64,000 nt of DNA from the NCBI RefSeq assembly GCF_900105655.1, contig NZ_LT629787.1, positions 3,410,001-3,474,000 of the forward strand, in the 5' to 3' direction. The notes beneath the pieces were generated by a model that was not told the DNA's origin, made no database searches, and worked only from the letters and a program-made list of their open reading frames with translations. Position 1 is the stretch's first letter. The number at the start of each line of letters is the position of its first letter. The position numbers and the translations under genes are program-made. Of the stretch, positions 12,979 to 24,725 are shown piece by piece. Origin of the DNA: Halopseudomonas salegens (GTDB taxonomy: Bacteria > Pseudomonadota > Gammaproteobacteria > Pseudomonadales > Pseudomonadaceae).

Positions 12979-13436
12979 AGAATCTTCTGATCGTTGTTCT
13001 ACTGGTTGTTAACAGCCTGTGGATAAGCCCGGTTGTTGCCAACCCCGAAGTGAGTGTGGTCATCGCCGGCAAACGCTTTCAACTGGAGTATGTCGCCGAT
13101 CTGCAGAGTCGTCGTCAAGGCCTGATGGGACGGGAGTCTCTGCCGGATGACGGTGGTATGTTGTTTGATTTTCCGCAAGGCACTCAACCGCAAATCTGGA
13201 TGCGCAATATGCAAATCAGCCTTGATCTGCTGTATGTGGACAACCAGGGGCATGTGGTGGATATCTTTGCGGCCGTGCCACCTTGCAGCGCCATGCCATG
13301 TCCGATCTATCCGGCCAGTCGTCCACTACGTTTCGTGGTCGAGCTACCCGCAGGCAGTGTCGCTGAACTGGGGTTGGAAAGTGGCATGCAATTGATCATG
13401 CCCGAGGTGTTGCAGCGTCCCGTTCCGCTTTACTGA
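12975..13436 (+). CDS. DUF192 family exported protein
   Basis: This 153-residue protein has a signal-peptide-like N-terminus (KNLLIVVLLVVNSLWISPVVA, about 2-22) followed by a DUF192 domain. Family features include RRQGLMGRESLPDDGGMLFDF, the segment WMRNMQISLDLLYVD and a C-terminal LPAGSVAELGLESGMQL. The function of the family is unknown; it is usually small and secreted or periplasmic. The start is GTG, overlapping the PilZ stop by 4 bases, so the two genes are probably cotranscribed. A DnaA-box-like TGTGGATAA at 13018-13026 is inside the gene but isolated. Confidence 0.85.
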   Translation: MKNLLIVVLLVVNSLWISPVVANPEVSVVIAGKRFQLEYVADLQSRRQGLMGRESLPDDGGMLFDFPQGTQPQIWMRNMQISLDLLYVDNQGHVVDIFAAVPPCSAMPCPIYPASRPLRFVVELPAGSVAELGLESGMQLIMPEVLQRPVPLY

Positions 13437-13804
13437 GCAGGTACCTGCCACTCTCCATCACTGACATCCTCGCAATACACTTGCAGATATTTGGCGTCAT
13501 CAGCGTCGGAGTAGTAGTAAATCGACTGTTGATAGCCGACGCCTTCAGTCCGCGCGCCGACACAGACCCCATAGGCGCCTGCCGGACAGCTCTCCACCTC
13601 GGTTATGCTGAAACTGCGCTCGGGAATCTGCGGCTGACAAAAACTGTCGTGGAACAGGTTGTCGGGGATGGTCATATTCTGCTGGCACAGACGAATCGGC
13701 AGTTGATCGTCATCACTTTCAATCAGACAGGCCCCAGCGAAGGCCGGATTGTTGGCAAGCAAAAAAAAGGGGACGAGAATAAGAGCGTATCGAATCGTGC
13801 GCAT
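13430..13804 (-). CDS. Small exported protein of unknown function
   Basis: This 124-residue product has a classical signal peptide (IRYALILVPFFLLANNPAFAG, cleavage after AFA near 23) and a cysteine-containing mature part (Cys in GACLIES, RLCQQN, DSFCQP, ESCPAG, GVCVGA, VYCEDV) that suggests disulfides in the periplasm. I do not recognise the family. It converges on the DUF192 gene, with a 7-base overlap of the 3' ends, and lies upstream of no obvious partner. Confidence 0.65.
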   Translation of the reverse strand: MRTIRYALILVPFFLLANNPAFAGACLIESDDDQLPIRLCQQNMTIPDNLFHDSFCQPQIPERSFSITEVESCPAGAYGVCVGARTEGVGYQQSIYYYSDADDAKYLQVYCEDVSDGEWQVPAQ

Positions 13805-13859
13805 GCGAACCTGAATCTCCGGACAACCGCCGGAATGTGCAATCCTTGAGTCGGTAACC

Positions 13860-14843
13860 TTACCCTGTGATCAAGGTCTGTCGCAAGGTGGTAGTCAGTT
13901 GCTCTTGATCCTGGAGCTCAGCGAAGATCAATTCAATTCGCTGTTCCCTGGCCTCCGCTGCCGGATTCCACGCCAGCGCATGGTCTGGCAAGGCATTCAG
14001 GCTGTACCAACCCGCAGCCAACCGAACCATGGCTTTGGCTCGCAGCCACGGCGATCGGCTTAGCCATCGCTCCAACTGCTGCAGATCCAACGCCTGTTGC
14101 GGGTGTAAACGCCAGCTCAAACTGTGTCTATCCGCCTGACTCTGCTGATGGCTGTGTATTTCATCGCGGCTGCGCCATAACACTCCCATGGAGATATCGT
14201 TGGCCGCGTTGACCCTGGCCAACGGCTGCGGCTCAAGGGAAGAATCAGATCCGGGTAGCCTGAACCAGTCTATACCAGCCTGCTCAGTCCAATGCCAGGG
14301 CACCTGGGGTAACTGCGCAGCCAGTTGTTGACGTTGCCGCTGAGTCAGGTGGGCAGACTTGTTCATCAGCAGGCAACCGGCCAGAGGCAAGGCCGCTTGC
14401 TGGCTGTCGGGAAGCGCCTGACCTTTGCTCATGGCTTGGGCATCCAGCACCATGATCATGGGTTGCATAGCCAATACACCTGTCCAGGGTTCTGCCTCCA
14501 ATTGCTGCAATAATGCAGCAGGATGACCCAGTCCGGAGGTCTCAATCAGCAAGCGCTGTGGCTGACTGCGTCGGAGCAGCCGTTGCAAGCCAACCTGAAA
14601 GGGCAAGCCGTTGACACAACACAGACAGCCACCGGGTATTTCCGCCAGGCTGACCCCGTCCCGGGTATCGGGTGCAAGCAAAGCGGCATCCAGGCCCAAC
14701 TGGCCAAATTCATTGATCAGGATTGCCCAGCGTTCACCCTCAGGACGCTGACGCAGCAGGTTTTGCAACAGGGTGGTTTTGCCTGCGCCCAAGGGGCCGG
14801 CAATCAGGTGCGTGGGAATGTTGCTCAGTTTTGTCGGTTCCAC
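13860..14843 (-). CDS. COG0523 (CobW/P47K-type) metal-homeostasis GTPase
   Basis: This 327-residue G3E-family GTPase has Walker A GPLGAGKTT at about 17-25, the metal-binding GGCLCC motif (CxCC) near 71-76 and ETSGLGHP near 101. COG0523 proteins act as metallochaperones or insertases for zinc, cobalt or other metals; the substrate cannot be read here. The base-recognition motif, normally NKxD, appears as NKSA, so nucleotide specificity may be relaxed. A histidine-bearing stretch (HSHQQSQADRHS) precedes the C-terminal CobW domain. The start is GTG and lies inside a parS-like palindrome. It is distinct from the cobaltochelatase-linked CobW, and no B12 gene is adjacent. Confidence 0.85.
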   Translation of the reverse strand: MEPTKLSNIPTHLIAGPLGAGKTTLLQNLLRQRPEGERWAILINEFGQLGLDAALLAPDTRDGVSLAEIPGGCLCCVNGLPFQVGLQRLLRRSQPQRLLIETSGLGHPAALLQQLEAEPWTGVLAMQPMIMVLDAQAMSKGQALPDSQQAALPLAGCLLMNKSAHLTQRQRQQLAAQLPQVPWHWTEQAGIDWFRLPGSDSSLEPQPLARVNAANDISMGVLWRSRDEIHSHQQSQADRHSLSWRLHPQQALDLQQLERWLSRSPWLRAKAMVRLAAGWYSLNALPDHALAWNPAAEAREQRIELIFAELQDQEQLTTTLRQTLITG

Positions 14844-14851
14844 GTGGAACT
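14836..14851. promoter_or_regulatory. parS: Candidate parS centromere site
   Basis: The 14-bp core GTTCCACGTGGAAC at 14837-14850 is identical to the core of the pseudomonad parS palindrome TGTTCCACGTGGAACA; only the outermost base on each side differs. It lies about 11.7 kb from parB on the same near-origin segment. It overlaps the GTG start of the COG0523 gene (the start codon is the CAC at 14841-14843), so bound ParB could block that gene's translation-start DNA from transcription. Confidence 0.82.
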
Positions 14852-14854
14852 GCC

Positions 14855-15232
14855 TTAATGCAAGGTGCGTCCATTATCAGTCGCATGAATAGTATCATGC
14901 TCGCTGTCCGGTGCTCCGGGAAAGGGATGAGGGTCAAGGGCAATACGCTGAAACCGGGCGCCATGCAGGTCAATACAACCGTTATAGCGTCGCTCCCCAG
15001 TGACGGTAAACTCGAAACCGTAACGGCGGCCGATACCCCAACGCCCGCGACGATTGCGGGAAAGTCGCAAGCGACGCAAGACGATGCTTTCGTCAAGCAA
15101 TTGCACGTCTGCCTTGCGACAGTGCTGTCGTACCTGACGCAGCGCCAGCTCCCGCAGCCCCATCCCTCGCCACCACCAGGCGGCGAGCAGAATAACCGGC
15201 AAGCTCAGGGCGATATGTTCAAGAGTCAGCAT
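14855..15232 (-). CDS. DUF3301 family membrane-anchored protein
   Basis: This 125-residue protein has one N-terminal transmembrane segment (ALSLPVILLAAWWW, about 7-20) followed by the basic DUF3301 body LALRQVRQHCRKADVQLLDESI and LRLSRNRRGRWGIGRRYGFEF. The family is common in gammaproteobacteria and has no known function. The frame extends 28 codons upstream, but MLTLEHIALSLP is the likely start; it overlaps the preceding diguanylate cyclase gene by 14 bases, implying coupling. The next gene downstream begins 11 bases later. Confidence 0.82.
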   Translation of the reverse strand: MLTLEHIALSLPVILLAAWWWRGMGLRELALRQVRQHCRKADVQLLDESIVLRRLRLSRNRRGRWGIGRRYGFEFTVTGERRYNGCIDLHGARFQRIALDPHPFPGAPDSEHDTIHATDNGRTLH

Positions 15233-16787
15233 GGTTGAACGTCTCGGTAGCGGGTGGCCAGCAATGAATCTGGTCGCGCCCGGCGTTTTTTGCCTGGTAG
15301 AGCCCGCGATCGGCACGGCGAACCAGTGAGTCCAGGGTATCGCCGGGCTGCCACTGGGTAATGCCTGCGCTGAAGCGGACCATCAATTGGTTTGAGACAG
15401 ATCCGGGTTGCAGCTGGTGGACCGATTGGCGTAAACGCTGCATCAGCTGCATTGCGGAATGACTGTCAGTATCCACCAGCATAATGATGAACTCCTCTCC
15501 GCCAAAACGGGCCAGGCGGTCACTGGCGCGCAAATGCGTCTGACAGCAGTGGGTGAAAGCCTGCAGCACAAGGTCACCCACGGCATGCCCGTGCCTGTCA
15601 TTGAATTGCTTGAAGTGGTCAATATCCAGCAATGCCAGACTCAGGGCATGCCCTTGGCGCTCGCAGCGTGCCAGCTCTGGCTGAATGGCGTCGTCGAAGG
15701 CGCGGCGATTGAGAATGCCGGTCAGTGGGTCGCGCGTAGCCAGTGAATGCAGCCGGGCTTCAAGCGCCTTGTGATGGCTGATATCGCGCAGCTCCAGAAT
15801 GTGATCGCCTTGCTGTTCCAGGGGTTCCAGACTGATTTCGGCGGTGAAACCGCCATGCTGTTGGTGCAACGCCTGCAGTTCAAGCTGACGGGTAGCACCG
15901 AGCTGGAGGCTGTTGTGTAGCTTGGCCTGACTGTTTTCGGCAAACAACAGGGATACTGCCTGGCCGATGAGTTCCACCCGTGGCCGTCCTGTCAGTTGCT
16001 CCAGACGCAAATTGGCATCGTGAATCAGGCCCTGACGAATAATGGCTACTCCGGAGCTGGTGGCGCTTAGTAAACGCTCAAAGCGTTGGGCACTGCGCTG
16101 TGCCGCCTGGGCATGGTATTCACTGCGGGCCAGAATTCGTTGCATGGTCATCAGGGTGACGCCGACAAAGCCCATCACCAGTGCTGGAATCGCAAAGTTG
16201 TAGGGCAACAGATAGCTGAAGGAATCATAGGGCATTTCATAGGGCTGCTGCTGCCACCAATCAAGATAGCCCAGTGCACCACGAACCAGGGTTACCAGGG
16301 AATATATCAACAGACTGACAGCCACCAGCAGGCGTGCCGGGCGGGTAACTGCATCATCTTTCGCGCGCAACAACAGCCAGATAGCTTGCAGCGGCAGCAG
16401 CCCGGCAATGGTGGAGTAGACGCCCATAAGAAAGTCCGAATTCCCATCGAATACCCAGTAATGAACATTGAACAGCACCATGATGCTGACACTGAGGGGG
16501 ATTATCCACCAGGGTAACGGACGGCCCATGAAACGAAAAATGCCGAGCAGAAAAATCGCTTCACCGCCCAGTTGACCGGCATTGCCCAGCACGTTGAGCG
16601 TTGGGCTTCCGGTGATCATAAACCCGATAAACAGCAGGATGCCTGCAATCAGAGTCCAGATCCCCGCCATCCAGAAGCCGGGTCCGGCATAGGGTCGTGA
16701 AACCAGCCAGAGCGCCGTGGCCGCTATGGCTACAGCCAGCAACAGGCAAAGGCCCAGCAACATCGGGGAAAAGTACAGCGCGCTCAT
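15219..16787 (-). CDS. Membrane diguanylate cyclase with PAS and GGDEF domains
   Basis: This 522-residue protein starts with about seven transmembrane segments (residues 1-220), then a PAS-like region (about 235-340) and a C-terminal GGDEF domain (about 350-510). The active-site signature is GGEEF, preceded by RASD five residues earlier, which is an intact RxxD inhibitory site. It should therefore make c-di-GMP under product feedback in response to a membrane or PAS-sensed signal. RDPLTGILNRRAF marks the domain start. Its 3' end overlaps the DUF3301 gene. Confidence 0.92.
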   Translation of the reverse strand: MSALYFSPMLLGLCLLLAVAIAATALWLVSRPYAGPGFWMAGIWTLIAGILLFIGFMITGSPTLNVLGNAGQLGGEAIFLLGIFRFMGRPLPWWIIPLSVSIMVLFNVHYWVFDGNSDFLMGVYSTIAGLLPLQAIWLLLRAKDDAVTRPARLLVAVSLLIYSLVTLVRGALGYLDWWQQQPYEMPYDSFSYLLPYNFAIPALVMGFVGVTLMTMQRILARSEYHAQAAQRSAQRFERLLSATSSGVAIIRQGLIHDANLRLEQLTGRPRVELIGQAVSLLFAENSQAKLHNSLQLGATRQLELQALHQQHGGFTAEISLEPLEQQGDHILELRDISHHKALEARLHSLATRDPLTGILNRRAFDDAIQPELARCERQGHALSLALLDIDHFKQFNDRHGHAVGDLVLQAFTHCCQTHLRASDRLARFGGEEFIIMLVDTDSHSAMQLMQRLRQSVHQLQPGSVSNQLMVRFSAGITQWQPGDTLDSLVRRADRGLYQAKNAGRDQIHCWPPATETFNHADS

Positions 16788-16904
16788 TGCATCACATTGT
16801 TTGGAGATGTAGGCATGCAGTATAGCGCCGGTTGCGCAGTAAATGCCCGGCCGAGATCAATCAAATGTCTTGCGATGGACAAGCCATACTGGAGCCTTGT
16901 CGGC

Positions 16905-17618
16905 TCAGGTCAGGTTATCCGTCCGGGTTGTTGGAGTGATGCCCAGTACCCTGATGTGATCGAGTTGCACATAATGAAAACGCACATTGAGGTCCCACAA
17001 GCGTACGCCGTATTCCCGTTCCGGCCCCGGTTGCTGATAAGCCGGCCTGGGATCCTGGGCCAGGCATTGGTCAATCAGTTCGACCACCGGCTCGCCGAGT
17101 CGTGTGGCTGCCTGCCGAGCTGCGGCAAGCGCCTCTGCTTGCCAGGACACCGTGATCAAGGGTGGTGGTGACGGCGCCAGGTGGTTGTGCGCGGCGGACA
17201 CGATATCGGCATAGGGTACATAGGGTTTGATATCGAGGATCGGGGTGCCATCCAGCAGGTCAATGCCGGACACGGTCAGACAGCCGGGCGCAACCTGCTC
17301 CAGGCGGACCACGGATTGGCCCAGGGGATTGGGCCGGTGAGTCGCGCGGCTGGCAAACACGCCAATACGCTGGTTGCCGCCGAGACGAGGTGGACGTACC
17401 CGGGTGTGCTGCGGGCCGCTACCCGCCTGATGAAATACGAAGAGCAACCAGATATGGCTAACCTGTTCCAGGCCGGCCACGGCCTCCGCGGTGTCATAGG
17501 GTGGGTCAAGGAGAATCCGGCCCCGTGCAGCAGGGGCCAGACTCGGCTGACGCGGAATGGCGAATTTTTCGACAAAAGCGCTACGCATGACCCCGATGGG
17601 TTGCAGTTCAATGTTCAT
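16905..17618 (-). CDS. trmO: TrmO (TsaA/YaeB) tRNA N6-threonylcarbamoyladenosine-37 methyltransferase
   Basis: This 237-residue protein has the beta-barrel SAM-binding family features QPIGVMRSAF near the N-terminus, HIWLLFVFH near 54-62, and RATHRPNPLGQSVVRL followed by LLDGTPILDIKPYVPYAD. TrmO methylates t6A37 to m6t6A in tRNA-Thr. The length fits the two-domain gammaproteobacterial form. Its start overlaps the stop of the hydrolase gene by 4 bases, so the two are likely one operon. Confidence 0.94.
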   Translation of the reverse strand: MNIELQPIGVMRSAFVEKFAIPRQPSLAPAARGRILLDPPYDTAEAVAGLEQVSHIWLLFVFHQAGSGPQHTRVRPPRLGGNQRIGVFASRATHRPNPLGQSVVRLEQVAPGCLTVSGIDLLDGTPILDIKPYVPYADIVSAAHNHLAPSPPPLITVSWQAEALAAARQAATRLGEPVVELIDQCLAQDPRPAYQQPGPEREYGVRLWDLNVRFHYVQLDHIRVLGITPTTRTDNLT

Positions 17619-18544
17619 GCAGGCAAGGGCGGTATCGATTCCGGGTTGTCAGGGATGACAAAGTGACTGCCACCGGCAATCTCAATCACCTGCAGGTTTT
17701 CTGCCTGCTGAGCGCTGGCCAGCATGGCCCCGGGGTCGAGTACATGGTCATTGCCGGGAACCAGAATGGCCCCGCGTTTGACGTTCTGATAGATCTCGCT
17801 GCCCGTACCGGGCATCCAGCTGCCCATATCCTTGAGGTTGGCCATCAGGGTACTGCAGTGCCGGGGGTTGAACGGTAGCCCCATGATCAGCGAACGTTTG
17901 CGTCGGTCATCCAGTGGCCCCCAGATAGCTTTGTTACGCGGTGAAATCGGTTGCTGTTGCCAGAATGGCAAGACAAAGGGGACAAACCAGAGCAGGTGAG
18001 GGGGGATCTCGGCGCAGGGTTTGCCCTGGGGCAATACCGGGGCTTCCAGAATGACCTCTACCTGTTCAAACAGATCCGGACGACGGCGCGCTGCTTCAAG
18101 CACCACTGCGCCACCCCGCGAGTGGCCATGTACACGCACGTCCTGGCCCCTGGCCAGGTGTTCCAGCGCCTGGTTCAACACGTCGGCATCATAGGCGATA
18201 GTGCCCGGTCGAGCTTTCGGCACGGTGGCCCAGTCTGGAGTGATGGGCTTCAGACGGGTTACCGGGGTGTGATAATCGGCGCTGGTGAAAAGAATCAGTT
18301 CCAGCGCGGGGTCCTTGTAGAACTCCGTGAAATAAAGGAAATTTTCCACAAAGCCATGCACCGCTATCACGCTTTGCCGGGGTGTATCCGGTCCGCTGCG
18401 GGCCAGAGTGGCGGCGCCAACGGCAAACAGCTCTCCACTGTACTCAATTGCCTGTTGCTGTGGGATTTCCTTGCGCAAAAGCCACCTGCGCAAATAGAAC
18501 ACAACGAGTACAGCAAGGCCGATAAAGCCCAGAATCAGTTCCAA
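17615..18544 (-). CDS. Membrane-anchored alpha/beta hydrolase
   Basis: This 309-residue protein has an N-terminal hydrophobic anchor (ILGFIGLAVLVVFYL, about 4-18) and then an alpha/beta-hydrolase fold. The nucleophile elbow is HGHSRGGA (Ser near 146), an oxyanion-type AVHGF lies near 60-64, and PGNDHVLDP and GGSHFVIP supply the late acid and histidine. The substrate is unknown; lipases and esterases share this fold. The stop overlaps the start of trmO. Confidence 0.8.
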   Translation of the reverse strand: MELILGFIGLAVLVVFYLRRWLLRKEIPQQQAIEYSGELFAVGAATLARSGPDTPRQSVIAVHGFVENFLYFTEFYKDPALELILFTSADYHTPVTRLKPITPDWATVPKARPGTIAYDADVLNQALEHLARGQDVRVHGHSRGGAVVLEAARRRPDLFEQVEVILEAPVLPQGKPCAEIPPHLLWFVPFVLPFWQQQPISPRNKAIWGPLDDRRKRSLIMGLPFNPRHCSTLMANLKDMGSWMPGTGSEIYQNVKRGAILVPGNDHVLDPGAMLASAQQAENLQVIEIAGGSHFVIPDNPESIPPLPA

Positions 18545-18635
18545 AACTACCTCCTGTCATACTGACGACTGCGCTGGCTTCCGTGCAGTAGGGTCGCCTC
18601 TGTCTTGCAGCTTAACCGAGAGCTGGCAATTTGAC

Positions 18636-18653
18636 TCCACCCATTCGGGTGGA
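18636..18653 (-). terminator. Weak hairpin downstream of the DUF3299 gene
   Basis: TCCACCC and GGGTGGA form a 7-bp stem around a 4-base loop, about 30 bases past the DUF3299 stop on the minus strand. The downstream bases (GTCAAATT) are not a proper T-tract, so termination is uncertain. Confidence 0.35.
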
Positions 18654-18681
18654 AGGTTGCACAGGGTACCCTCGCCGCATT

Positions 18682-19206
18682 TCATTCGCCATCATAGATA
18701 CGAACGGAATGGGCTTGCAGGCGATAGCTGGCATCGGCCAAGGCGTTGCTGGTCTGCTCGATGTGCAGGCTGCCGCTGACCCAATAGGCTGTATAGATAT
18801 CCTCGATCGGCAAACCTTCGGGGTAGTCGACCAGCACGATCTGGTTGGGTGGTGGTGGCGGTACATGAATGCAGGCACCGGCGTAAGGCACCAGGAAAAA
18901 ACTCACGTAATGCCCGCGCTCATTGGTTTCCAGGGGTACCGGAAAGCCGGCAAGGCGGGCCTCGATACCATCCATCGCGGACACGACGCGGGTCGAGTAC
19001 ATGACGTCGGGCAGTTTCCGGTCGCGCTGACGCAGGCTTTGCTCAAAGGTACCTGGTGCTTCCTCGTCATAGTCATGCTCGATTTCCGGCATGTTCAGGA
19101 TGGCTTCCAGGTCTTCTTCCGGCAGCAGATCCAGCCAGTCGATGGTTTGGGAGTTGGCTTGGGTCAGTAGCGGCAACAGCAGTAGCAGATAAAGCCAATA
19201 GCGCAT
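18682..19206 (-). CDS. DUF3299 family exported protein
   Basis: This 174-residue protein has a signal peptide (RYWLYLLLLLPLLTQANS, about 2-19). The mature part opens with IDWLDLLPEEDLEAIL, the family hallmark, and contains LAGFPVPLE, VSFFLVPYAGACIHVPPPPPNQIV and AYWVSGSLHIEQTSN. DUF3299 proteins are periplasmic or outer-membrane-linked in marine gammaproteobacteria and sometimes accompany ABC or metal systems. No function can be assigned from the sequence alone. Confidence 0.82.
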   Translation of the reverse strand: MRYWLYLLLLLPLLTQANSQTIDWLDLLPEEDLEAILNMPEIEHDYDEEAPGTFEQSLRQRDRKLPDVMYSTRVVSAMDGIEARLAGFPVPLETNERGHYVSFFLVPYAGACIHVPPPPPNQIVLVDYPEGLPIEDIYTAYWVSGSLHIEQTSNALADASYRLQAHSVRIYDGE

Positions 19207-19399
19207 GGACGCATCTCACGATAGAAAGCAGATTGACGGTGCTATGACCGGATTCTTGCGGGCAAGTTCGTCGTAGTGACAAGCTGGCTGCGTCAGTTGT
19301 TGACTGATGTGCATCATATCTCAGCTACCCTGGATACCCTATACTGCGGCGCACTGGCGCAGGATTCCAGGACGCCAGCCAATTGTTTGGAGAGGTCGC

Positions 19400-20464
19400 A
19401 TGGTTGCAAAGAATGCCCCGATTTCCAGTTTTGAACGCTATCTGTCGGTCTGGGTAGCACTGGGCATTGCTGCTGGCCTGTTGCTGGGCAACTGGTTCCC
19501 CGGGTTGTTCCGGTTTCTGGCCGGGCTGGAATACGGGTCGGTGAACTTCGCTGTTGCTGTGCTGATCTGGTTTATGGTCTATCCGATGATGGTGTCGGTC
19601 GACTTCTCCAGCCTCAAGCGTATTCACGAACGCCCCAAAGGGCTGGTCATTACCCTGACCGTCAACTGGTTGATCAAGCCCTTTACCATGGCGGGCCTGG
19701 GTGTTCTGTTCTTCCATTACTTTTTTGTTGATCTGATTGATCCGGCCAACGCCAGTCAATATATCGCCGGCCTGATTCTGCTCGGCGCCGCTCCCTGTAC
19801 CGCCATGGTATTTGTCTGGTCGCAATTGACCAGGGGCGATCCCAACTACACCCTGGCACAGGTGGCACTGAACGATGTCATCATGATCTTCGCCTTTGCT
19901 CCTATTGTCGCGCTGCTGCTGGGGATGACGGATATCGAAGTGCCCTGGGCAACTCTGCTGCTATCCGTTGGTTTGTATGTCTTGATACCGCTGATTGCCG
20001 GGGTTATTACCCGCATGAAGCTGGCTGCCGATGCGACGGATGCCACCAGCGCCAATGCGGCAGTGTCGCGCTTTACCGCCAGAGTAAAGCCGTTCTCGGT
20101 TATTGGTTTGCTGGCCACGGTAGTACTGCTGTTCGGTTTTCAGGGCCATGTGATTCTGGCGCAACCCTTGTTGATTGTGTTGATCGCCATTCCATTGCTG
20201 ATCCAGTCCTATGGGATTTTTGCCCTTGCCTACGGTGCGGCCAGGATATGGAAAGTGCCATTCAACGTTGCTGCACCCTGCGCCATGATCGGCACTTCCA
20301 ACTTTTTCGAGCTGGCGGTAGCTGTTGCCATTGGCATGTTCGGACTGAATTCGGGCGCTGCTCTGGTGACTGTGGTCGGGGTGTTGGTAGAAGTGCCGGT
20401 CATGCTGTCTCTGGTGGCTTTTGCCAACCGGACCCGGCACTGGTTTCCGCCCAGCGCTCCTTGA
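19400..20464 (+). CDS. ACR3-family arsenite efflux permease
   Basis: This 354-residue membrane protein has about ten transmembrane helices. The segment [15 protein letters not shown] near residues 130-144 is the ACR3 signature with the conserved thiol cysteine needed for As(III) transport. [13 protein letters not shown] and [14 protein letters not shown] regions fit the family. The frame extends upstream, but [22 protein letters not shown] is the typical N-terminus, preceded by TTGGAGAGG. No arsR, arsC or arsH is adjacent, which is unusual. Its last 65 bases overlap the 3' end of the convergent REC-HD-GYP gene. Confidence 0.92.
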   Translation: MVAKNAPISSFERYLSVWVALGIAAGLLLGNWFPGLFRFLAGLEYGSVNFAVAVLIWFMVYPMMVSVDFSSLKRIHERPKGLVITLTVNWLIKPFTMAGLGVLFFHYFFVDLIDPANASQYIAGLILLGAAPCTAMVFVWSQLTRGDPNYTLAQVALNDVIMIFAFAPIVALLLGMTDIEVPWATLLLSVGLYVLIPLIAGVITRMKLAADATDATSANAAVSRFTARVKPFSVIGLLATVVLLFGFQGHVILAQPLLIVLIAIPLLIQSYGIFALAYGAARIWKVPFNVAAPCAMIGTSNFFELAVAVAIGMFGLNSGAALVTVVGVLVEVPVMLSLVAFANRTRHWFPPSAP

Positions 20465-21430
20465 TCTCCAGCACCGCAGGTAACTGGCTGAGGAAATGCT
20501 CGACCAGTTGCGGATCAAAGTGCTGGCCGGCCTCGCGCTTGATCAGGGCGATGGCGTCTTCCACTGACCAGGCCTTTTTGTAGGGACGTTCACTGGTCAG
20601 GGCATCGAACACATCGGCTATCGCGACGATGCGTGCTTCCACCGGAATCGCTTCACCGGCCAACCCGGCTGGATAGCCGCTGCCATCCCATTTTTCATGG
20701 TGACAGCGAGCAATGGCTTCAGCCATGTGCAGAAGGCCGGCCGGGTGCTCACCAATGATACGCGAGCCAATAGCGGGATGCTGGGCCATTACAGCCCATT
20801 CCTCGGCATCCAGGCGGCCCGGTTTGCGCAGAATGGCATCGGGAATACCGATCTTGCCAATGTCATGCATGGGGGCGGCATGCAGCAACAGCTCGCAATG
20901 ATCGGCGCTGAAGCCGGCGGCTTCAGCGATCAGTCGCGAATAGTGGCTCATGCGGATGACATGCAGGCCGGTTTCATTGTCCTTGTACTCGGCGGCCAGG
21001 CCCAGACGCTGGACTATCTGCAGCCGGGTTTCGCGTAACTCTTCGACACTGACCAGAGACAGGTGAGTTCGCACCCTGGCTTTGACGATAGGCGCCCGTA
21101 GTGGCTTGCTCAGATAATCGACACAGCCGGCTTCAAAGCCGCGGGTTTCATCGGCTATTTCCGCCATGGCGGTGACAAAAATTACCGGTATGGCACTGGT
21201 TAACGGGTTCTGCTTGAGGGCGCTACAGGTTTCCAGTCCGGTCATGCCGGGCATCATGATATCCAGCAGGATCAACTCGGGCTGCTCGCTCTCCGCCAGT
21301 GCCAGTGCGCGCTCACCGTCGCGGGCAAAAAGTAGACGGTAATCAGCCTGCAGTATCTGGCGCAATATCTGCAAATTGGCGGGTTCGTCATCCACCAGCA
21401 AGAGACGCGGGCGGAAATCATCAGCCGGAT

Positions 21431-21434
<4 letters not shown>
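20400..21434 (-). CDS. Response regulator with HD-GYP c-di-GMP phosphodiesterase domain
   Basis: This 344-residue RpfG-like protein has a receiver domain (about 8-125; phospho-acceptor Asp58 in [10 protein letters not shown], acidic pair in LLLVDDE) followed by an HD-GYP domain with [10 protein letters not shown] (His190-Asp191) and [11 protein letters not shown] (245-255). All metal ligands I can recognise are present, so it should hydrolyse c-di-GMP when phosphorylated. The gene starts 4 bases inside the end of the MHYT kinase gene, making that kinase its likely partner. The C-terminus overlaps the convergent ACR3 gene. Confidence 0.93.
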
Positions 21435-23977
<2,543 letters not shown>

Positions 23978-24099
23978 ACAGCCTGCTCCGCCATGTCGGC
24001 CTGAATGGCCGCCGGGCAGTCTTCAGGCACTGTCAGCGATCAAAGCACCATAGCCTTGATCGAGCAGCCTCACATTGCCATCAGCCACTCAGTGTCATG

Positions 24100-24645
24100 T
24101 CAGTGTGCCGTCTGTTTGCCCTGTTTGGCAAGCAGCTCGTCAACGACAGCGATGGTGGCTTTCAGGCTGGCCTGGTCGGAGCAGCGCACAGTGGCATGGC
24201 CTACTTTGCGACCAACCTTGAACGCCTTGCCGTAATGGTGCAGGTGGCAATAGGGAATGGCGGTGAGCTGCTCGACCGGCGGCACGCTACCGATACAGTT
24301 GAGCATGGCGCTTTCGCCTACCTTGGCGGTGGAGCCCAGAGGCAAGCCGGCAATCGCCCGCAGATGGTTTTCAAACTGGCTGCACTCGGCACCTTCAATG
24401 GTCCAGTGACCCGAGTTGTGTACCCGCGGAGCAATTTCGTTGGCCTTGAGCCCGCCATCGATTTCGAAGAACTCGAAGGCCAGTACGCCGACATAATCCA
24501 GCTTGTTCAGCACCCGACCAACGTACTCTTCAGCCAGTGCCTGCAAGGGATGCGCGCTGCTGGCCACGGACAGGCGCAGAATGCCGTCTTCATGGGTGTT
24601 GTGCACCAGCGGGTAAAAGCGCGTTTCTTCATGCAGAATCTCCAT
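24100..24645 (-). pseudogene. Truncated duplicate of purK (C-terminal half)
   Basis: This open frame of 181 codons encodes the C-terminal half of PurK (from RFYPLVHNTHEDG to the end) without the N-terminal ATP-grasp part, so it cannot make a working enzyme. Bases 24118-24627 align without gaps to 27182-27691 at an offset of exactly 3064; about 470 of them (from about 24151) show a single difference by eye. The last 33 bases diverge (ending KQTAH instead of DPAAH), as does everything upstream of 24627. It sits just upstream of the intact MHYT kinase, where purK probably once ended. Confidence 0.9.
24118..24627. repeat. 510-bp direct repeat, copy A (purK 3' end)
   Basis: This is the left copy of a direct repeat with 27182-27691, ungapped and offset by 3064 bases. 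The near identity of the inner 470 bases against strong divergence at both edges shows recent duplication or gene conversion. The repeat brackets the AT-rich island and the kinase remnant. Confidence 0.92.
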
Positions 24646-24725
24646 GCAAACAGCTTACGCAAACCCCTGCATCTGATCACCGCTGTTTTTCGGGAGGATT
24701 AATACGTGAAGTCGTAGCAGAAGTT

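Noticed and set aside
13018..13026. DnaA-box match TGTGGATAA suggesting a replication origin
   Set aside because: It is a single box inside a coding gene, without a cluster of boxes or an AT-rich unwinding element.
18636..18653. Strong bidirectional terminator
   Set aside because: The stem is only 7 bp and there is no T-tract on either side, so it is kept only as a weak hairpin.
24100..24645. A working 181-residue protein from the purK remnant
   Set aside because: It lacks the N-terminal half of the ATP-grasp enzyme, and its first codons are unrelated junction sequence; it is a leftover of the duplication.
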